NCBI GenBank assembly: GCA_022560025.1
Contig: JAFISE010000241.1
Location: forward strand, 1 to 38,021
Origin: Stagonosporopsis chrysanthemi
Lineage: Eukaryota > Ascomycota > Dothideomycetes > Pleosporales > Didymellaceae
Direction of reading: 5' to 3'
DNA length: 38,021 nt
A model generated the notes under the pieces. That model saw only the letters and a list, made by a program, of their open reading frames with translations, did not search any database and was not told where the DNA came from. The position numbers were made by a program, and so were the translations under genes. The stretch's first letter is position 1. The number at the start of each line of letters is the position of its first letter. This document shows, piece after piece, positions 32,428 through 38,021 of the stretch.

Positions 32428-32647
32428 ATGTGTGTTGAAGGGAGGGAGTGGTAATGTTTAATGGGTGATTTGGCAGTGTAGACTTGGTGAGGTGGTGTGG
32501 GACCCCGTGATTTGCACTTCAGGATCATCTATGCGAGTCTGTCATCTGTTTGGCTTCGTCCCTTGAACGCCCGAGCACTTGTAAGCCCCCAAGATCATTA
32601 ATCCTCGGTCATCAACCTTCGATCATCAATCTACAGTCCAGCGGTGT

Positions 32648-35600
32648 TCAGTCCATCAGGTGGACCGGCGCACCACCATGGGCTGTCTGCTTTGTCTGCG
32701 CCGACGACTCCGTTGGCTGCGGCGCATAAGAGCTGTACTCACTGTTAATGTCCAGGTCCACCAGCAGGCCGGTGTTACCGAAGACCGTCGCAACGGGCTT
32801 TTGAGGTGAAGTCTCGATCAGCTTGGCAGGACTGCTTCCGCCAGAGGCAGTGACTGGCACCACCGCAGCAGGCTGGGGCGTAGCAGCCCGACGCATAATC
32901 TCGAAAGCCGCCATCTCCGACCTACGCTTCTCGAGCATTCGGGCATCGTCTGCTTTGGCACCACCGTTCACGAAGGCGTTCCACTTGGCAGGCGATCCGG
33001 ACGGCGGGACTGAGTTCGCCGGAGTCTGGTGGCTTTGGATGATGATCGGATTGCGAGACGTTGAAGCTGCTTGACGAGAGCGAGCCGCGACACTTGGACT
33101 GAATTTCAGCATCGATGGCTGGCCACCGGTGCGTCGGTCACAAGTCTTGCACTTGCAATCGTCGGAGCAAATTTCTGCGCTTTGGTTAGCTCCCATGTTA
33201 AGCGTTGAATGTGTATTGTACGAACCAGCACAAACGTGGCCGCAGGCTAGTCTCTTAGAGCACTGCATCAAGCACCTAACTATATGGTGTTCGAAACTGT
33301 CTGTCGTTAACACCGTCTCTCCCAAATTCAAGGGGAAGACTTGCGGATGGCACCGATAAGGACAAGGGTGGCTGCATGACAGGACGCCCTCGCATTTGAG
33401 GTCACATCCTCCATGGATCCGCTCCCAGTCATCTACATACTCTATCCAAACCTTGCGTTGATGCTGAGTGCATTGCAGCGGGAAGCAGTAGCCAATGCGG
33501 CGCTCTACGCCTGTCTCAGACCGAGTCTTGGAAACTTTGGTGCGATACATAATTTCCACAACCTCGCTCCACGTCCATGACTCACACGCCAGCAGCTCCG
33601 CGTTGCCGAAAAGATAGAAGCCGCGCTTTGCTCTGGAAAGTGCAACGCAGGCACGATTATCGTTGTGCAGGAAACCAATCGACTTTTGCTTGTTGCTTCG
33701 GACAAGTGACAGCAAGACAATGTCGTTCCTAGAACCTGTCAGTGCATAATCCGTACTGCAGCTAGAAAGAATCCTACTCTTCTCCCTGATATGAATCGAC
33801 TGTGACTACCTTGATAGGTGCTGAACACAGATTTGGGTGCTTCCGAAGTGCTTGGATGAGCTTCTTGCGTTGACCGTTGTAGAAGGTGAGGATGGTAATG
33901 CGTGCGGGGTCTTCGCCGTTCAGCACTAGGTAGTCAGCAAATGCTACAATAAACTGGGCCTCGGGTTCGTTGAAGCAAGACGAGTTGTCGTCCCGTCCTT
34001 CGGACCAGGTGTGAGTGAAGTAGTAAGAGTTGACTCCACCCATGCCCATGACCGGTGGTCGGTTGTCTGGATCCTTGACACTCGGATGGTCCTTCAAAGT
34101 ATTGTCGTAGATCGGTCGAAGCAGGCGGCGAACCTCTGGGATCATACGACGTTGGCGTGTGAGTTGGTCATACTCCACCTCATTTATAACGAATCGCTCG
34201 AACAGAGACAGATTCAAGTGGAACGGTGCATCCTCGAATTTTTTGATTTGCGTGTGAGGTCGCAGCTGCTGATGGTCGCCGACAAGGATGAGATGCTCGA
34301 GAGTTGGAAGGCACGCCACGGTGACCGGTGCTTCCATGGTCTCGGCAGCTTCTTCGACAAGTACGACTCGAGGTCGGAGGGCTGCGATGAGTGCGCGGTA
34401 TTTTGACAACCCGGTGGTCGTCATACCGATGATGCGCTGCTTGCTGAGGAGGGTGACGTCCTCTTCCCAGAGCCCGACTCGACGCTGCTGCACAGCCTCG
34501 TGATACTCCTTTGAAATCTTGCGCATTCCTCTAAGGAGGATCTTCTTCATCTGGCGCATTAGATAGTTGTAGATGTTTCCTCGTTGGAGAAAGTCAATCG
34601 TATCCAGGTCTGACGTGGTGTCGAGGATCTCGCGGATCTCTCGTTCCTTCAAAACTCCACCTCCCTTGCCCCTGTAGTTGTCACTCAGCATCATCTTCTC
34701 TCCCTTCAAAGCTTCGATGTCGTCATCGTCTTTTGCAGAGGCTTCTGCTTCGAGTTCTTGCAGCTGTTCAATCTCCAGATCTTCTTCTTCGTAGCAGTCC
34801 AGACCGAAGTCGTCTGGTCCGACCGGGCGTCGACACTCGGTAAGTGCCTTGCCCAGCCAATGCTGCAAAGCCTCACCATCGGCATCCGGGGGTGTATCCA
34901 GGATCGAATCGTTTCCCTGCTCCAGCGATTCAGCTTGCTCCTTGGTGAGTAGACCCAACTTGGTCAATACACGATGATCGAGTGGACCTTTGCCCATCTC
35001 GAGAGGGGCTAGCAAGTTCTGACAAGCTACCTTAGCCTTCCTCATGGCTGTCGTGGCTTGCGTTTTCTGGCTGTTAGGCTGCTTCTGTGGTGGGTTGGCG
35101 CACCGGACCTCGAACAGTGTGCGCTTCTTGATCTCGGGGTCTTTACTTCTGCCACCAAGGCGAATGTAGTTTGGCTCAAATGAAGCAGTGTGGCGCAGGA
35201 TTTGGTCGACAGCGTGGTTTGTCTGCGCAGTGACAATGATGGGGGGATCATCTTTGCGCAAGTTGTCGCGCAGAATCTGCATGGCTTTGACGGACACGAA
35301 TGTTTTACCGGTACCTGGCGGTCCCTGCACAACAGCTACCCTGCGGGTAAGCATGCCTTTCAGTGCCTTTGATTGCGAGCTGTCCAATGAGGTCTCGCCC
35401 GTAGCAGGCCATTCTTCCAGTACGTTGACGTTTTGAAACTTTGACGCGTCTTCCATGCTGACCAGAGTGCTGAGGTCGACATACGGGTCGTTCTTGATGT
35501 ACTCTGGCGGCTCGACATCTGTCTTGACACCTACCAGGTGCTCTGAGAGTGGGAAAGGCTCCCTCATCATGTGCTGGAGCGCCATGAGGGTATGGCGGCT

Positions 35601-36604
35601 GGCCTCGAAGAAACTGTTTCGACACTCCACCATGATCCACTTCTGCATGGGGTCGATTGGCTGATAGTAGTGGGGGAAGAAGAGGTCGATCTCGGGTGGA
35701 TTCTGCTGCAATGCGGACAGAGGTCGAGCGGCGACTGTTGCCAGTACGCACGTTGTCTGGAAGGCATCATCGAAGGGCGACAGAGCGACGAGAGTGCCGG
35801 TGATGAGGCGCTTCGATTGCTCCCAACTGTGAGTGTCAGTGACTGTAACTGAAAAGGAAGGTAGTTGTTCTGGCTGACATACCGAATGTACTTCTTCACT
35901 CGTGACATGGAGAATGCCACACGTGTTGCCAGCCCACGAGAACTGAAAACCAGGGATGTGATGTACACAGGTTCGTAAATACCAACATTCTTTTCATACC
36001 GTGACTCCTCCTTGTATGGTTCCTTGCGGACCTCGGCGACAGCTTCACGCAGCGGTCGAACGGCATCTTCGTGGAGCAGCTCGTACTCGGTACGCAGATA
36101 GTCCTCGATGCTGTCGTACGGACCATCAACGTTCTTCGGGCGGGGGTCCTCGGACTCTTTGGTGGTAATGAGCGTCTCAATGGTGTTAAACGCTGGCTCC
36201 TCTCGTAGAATCTCGCTGGGGTGTGGAATCTCAGGCTTGTCTAGCCAGGGCCCGGCACCTGCAACAGGTTTGTTGGCAACCTCGAAGTACTTGCGGATGT
36301 CCTGGTTTGCACGAGCAGGGAGGCCCTCAGGGATGCTGTCGTCCGGGACTCCAGGGTTGCGCTGACGCGCCGGGCCTGTATTTCGAAAGCTCTCAGTCAG
36401 GTGGGCGTTGTATTCACCATCTGCTTTCGTGTGAGTTCGATGCATACATGCAAGTGAGAGCCAATGCATGCACTCACCTTCATCGAGACTACCATCGAGC
36501 TTTGCGTAGGTGTTGTTGGACTGTGCAGGAGTGCGGCTTGAGCTACCAAAGCCCCCTCTCTGGCCGCGGGGGGCAGGGTTTTTGTATTTTGGCCGCTTTG
36601 CCAT
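32648..36604 (-). CDS. SAD-3/Hrr1-like SF1 RNA helicase with NFX1-type zinc finger
   Basis: Six coding exons (36604-36478, 36420-35883, 35826-33778, 33728-33345, 33296-33226, 33174-32648) give 1231 residues. Introns are 57, 56, 49, 48 and 51 nt; the 57-, 48- and 51-nt introns are stop-free multiples of three, and the 48-nt one is GC-AG. The Gly/Arg-rich N-terminus (MAKRPKYKNPAPRGQRG) is followed by a UPF1-like SF1 helicase core: Walker A GPPGTGKT (about 390-397), Walker B VLVEEAAE (about 710-717), GDHQQLRP (about 738), then TVDSYQGEEND and VALSRAKRGFYLFGN. Cys/His-rich NFX1-type motifs follow (CSHPCPYRCHP, CGHVC, CSDDCKCKTC), then a disordered tail. Neurospora SAD-3 acts in meiotic silencing of unpaired DNA and fission-yeast Hrr1 in RNAi-directed heterochromatin, so a nuclear or perinuclear small-RNA role is likely. 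ATG 36604 precedes the basic conserved N-terminus; the longer frame upstream reads through UTR-like sequence. Confidence 0.88.
33175..33225 (-). other. 51-nt frame-preserving intron in the zinc-finger region
   Basis: Donor GTTCGT, near-perfect branch GAGCTAACC, acceptor GCGCAG. Removal joins CGHVCA to EICSDDCKC, matching Cys spacing of NFX1-type fingers. Retention keeps the frame open, so unspliced mRNA would code for 17 extra residues. Confidence 0.65.
33297..33344 (-). other. GC-AG intron in the helicase gene, 48 nt, frame-preserving
   Basis: Donor GCAAGT, the classic GC-type donor, after CHP; branch-like TTAACG; acceptor GACAG. Removal joins CPYRCHP to FEHHIVRCLMQC, restoring zinc-finger spacing. 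Retention would insert 16 residues without a stop. Confidence 0.6.
36421..36477 (-). other. 57-nt frame-preserving intron in the helicase N-terminus
   Basis: Donor GTGAGT and acceptor AAAGCAG with no stop in frame. Splicing gives DEDGEYNAHL; retention adds 19 residues with Cys, Met and His that look non-conserved. Confidence 0.6.
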
Positions 36605-37634
36605 GCTGGTTAGCGAGACTACAAATGTGAGGTAAATGAATGCAATGAATGTGAAAGAATGAGCGAAGACAATGACTCCGTTAGACTGCTGGTCCGCTGT
36701 TGGTGTTTGCGGGGAAAATTGAAGGAGGGTGAGACTGTCGTGGTGTTGTGCGTTTGCCGTTTGCTCGTTGACGGAAAGGGAAGGCACGCTAGCTCAGACA
36801 GTGCGACAAACAAACCCAAAGACCCCAGCTTGCAAGCAGAACATGATATGAGGGAAGTCGAGGCGAGAAGAAGAAGTGTGGTGTGGAACGAGGCACGAGA
36901 GAATGCGGTTAAGGTGCTTCAAAGTCCATTGGCCATGCTTTACGGAGCGTGTGGCGGCAAGGGGATAGGACTACGGCATAGGCATTTGACTCACGACGGC
37001 TTGCGGTGGGCTTGTCATGCAGTGTTTGTGCTGTAGTACGATACGGTGTGAGCGTGGTGATATTTGACCAACTGCAGCAGCAGAGAAGAGTGAGACTGGG
37101 TGTGTGCCACTGGAGATCAAGACATCCTTCACCAATGCAACTGCAGGGCAAGGAACTGGTAAGGGAGGGGGCTCAGGTAACGAACACCAGGTGATGTTCG
37201 ATGAAGACATAGACACAGCAGTCGCAACAGTAGATAAGTATATGAAGGCTGAAGAGGAAGATGCTTGTGTAAGACATGCACACGGACACGGAAGCTGCAG
37301 CTGCAGAGGCTTGGGATGGAGCATTGGCCACGGAGGCACCCAGGAAGCCAGACCGAGTGCGGTCCTGGTCTTAGCAAAAGGAAGGAGGTGTGAGATGAGC
37401 GCTGACAGGACTCAAATCATGAACTCTAGCCAGACTCAATCTCGTGTGGATGGAGCAGTCGGCGTGAAGTGGTTGCGGCGAGATCCGAACCGAATCCAGG
37501 GTCAGGGGCCAGAACGGCGCTAGCCAACGTCATGGGTAGGGCTGAAGGCCTGAGCGCGACGTCGGCCGTGTCCACGCGCCTCGAGCCACTGTCCGCCCGC
37601 GAGCAGCAGATGCGCGCGAGCTCCCCGGCGCAGC
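36605..37634. other. Divergent intergenic region
   Basis: About 1 kb between the helicase start (-) and the acidic gene start (+), probably a shared promoter region. The plus-strand frames at 36659-37036 and 37104-37523 look like composition artefacts; the second uses a GTG start and has no conserved features. Confidence 0.35.
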
Positions 37635-37808
37635 ATGAACGAGGACGACTACGATGAGAACGGCGCCAGTGGGTTTTGTGCTATGCGCGCGCAAGTGCAG
37701 TGTGTGCTAACGGCGGCACAGGCTCCGCCGAGGACGAGGACGAGCAGGAGCAGGAGGAGCACGAGGAGCACGACGCCATGGACGTTGACGACGACGAGGG
37801 CGGGGACA

Positions 37809-37839
<31 letters not shown>

Positions 37840-38021
37840 TGCCGAGGGCGACAACGACGACGACGAGGACCCGGACGGCGACGGCGACGGCGACGGCGAC
37901 GACCACGACGACCACGACGACCACGACGACGACCACGACGAGCGCCGCCTGCCCAACGGCGGCACCCCCGGGCGCGCAGGCGCCGCGTCGAACCCGCGGG
38001 TGACGCGCACGTCGCCCAGCC
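37635..38021 (+). CDS. Highly acidic protein, N-terminal part, runs off the window
   Basis: Exon 1 is 37635-37668 (MNEDDYDENGA) and exon 2 starts at 37722, joined across a 53-nt intron with a GTGGGT donor, a perfect GTGCTAACGG branch point and a GGCACAG acceptor. The frame stays open to the window end (about 111 residues visible). It is overwhelmingly Asp/Glu with interspersed Gly and His (SAEDEDEQEQEEHEEHD, a run of about ten Asp residues, then DGDGDGDGDD and DDH repeats), ending in a Pro/Arg/Ser segment (LPNGGTPGRAGAASNPRVT). Such acidic N-termini are common in chromatin or histone-interacting proteins and remodelling-complex subunits, but the family cannot be named from this portion. Confidence 0.6.
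37736..37940 (+). repeat. Triplet and hexanucleotide repeats encoding an acidic tract
   Basis: GAC/GAG triplets with a pure (GAC)10-like core near 37810-37840, then (GGCGAC)n at about 37875-37902 and GACCAC-type repeats to 37940. They lie in frame with the acidic protein and are prone to length variation. Confidence 0.8.

Noticed and set aside
35567..35882. C-terminal continuation of the helicase N-terminal frame past the intron
   Set aside because: Read-through of the 56-nt intron changes frame and gives Ser-rich non-conserved sequence; splicing restores the conserved WEQSKRLITG segment.
37104..37523. 139-codon plus-strand frame with GTG start
   Set aside because: Non-ATG start, no conserved features, and located in a likely divergent promoter region.
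37635..38003. Thr/Arg-rich frame and Val- or Ser-rich antisense frames over the triplet repeats
   Set aside because: These are shadow translations of the GAC repeats; the spliced acidic frame has a consensus intron and an ATG.
1..38021. Secondary-metabolite gene cluster (monooxygenase, MFS, esterase, peptide transporter)
   Set aside because: The genes are tens of kb apart, with no backbone synthase, tailoring set or cluster regulator.
1..38021. tRNA genes, CRISPR arrays, transposon ends
   Set aside because: By eye I found no GGTTCRANNCC-type B-box with a matching A-box, no spaced direct repeats, and no transposase or reverse-transcriptase motifs; a dedicated scan could still find a divergent copy.

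Overview
The window looks like nuclear DNA from a filamentous ascomycete (Pezizomycotina), most likely a Dothideomycete. That inference rests on short introns (46-79 nt) with GT-AG ends and CTRAY-like branch points, F-box/LRR-like 'LPGEIRNKIY' proteins, a BYS1-domain secreted protein, a POT peptide transporter, a GPI-anchored PLC-like protein, and a SAD-3/Hrr1-type RNAi helicase. Genes lie on both strands with no operon logic. Many are split by introns, and I rebuilt the exon joins from splice signals, reading-frame continuity and family homology. I saw no tRNA, rRNA, CRISPR array or intact transposon.

Left part (1-9.5 kb): a partial LRR/F-box-like gene (+), a tannase/feruloyl esterase (-), a BYS1-domain secreted protein (-), two more F-box/LRR-like genes (-), and an MFS transporter (+). 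Secreted or surface functions (tannase, BYS1, MFS) are mixed with a small dispersed group of F-box/LRR-like proteins.

Centre (9.5-21.5 kb): a 1228-residue Ser-rich, probably disordered protein (+), then a long gene-poor stretch with a G12 tract, a small acidic/basic hypothetical protein (+), a second gene-poor stretch, and a eukaryotic MscL-type mechanosensitive channel with a C-terminal CxxC/CxxC element (-).

Right part (21.5-38 kb): a POT/PTR2 peptide transporter (+) converging on a GPI-anchored PLC-like phosphodiesterase (-), a four-TM fungal membrane protein (-), an intronless Baeyer-Villiger-type flavin monooxygenase (+), and a lipocalin-like hypothetical gene (+) converging on the SAD-3/Hrr1-like helicase (-). 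At the right edge is the start of an extremely acidic protein encoded by triplet repeats (+).

The genes do not form a biosynthetic cluster: there is no PKS, NRPS, terpene synthase or cluster regulator. The points most worth checking are the MscL channel with its zinc-ribbon-like tail, the helicase gene with three stop-free introns of length 3n (one of them GC-AG), the very short first coding exons (4 and 11 nt), and the C-rich-to-G-rich strand composition flip inside the lipocalin-like gene.
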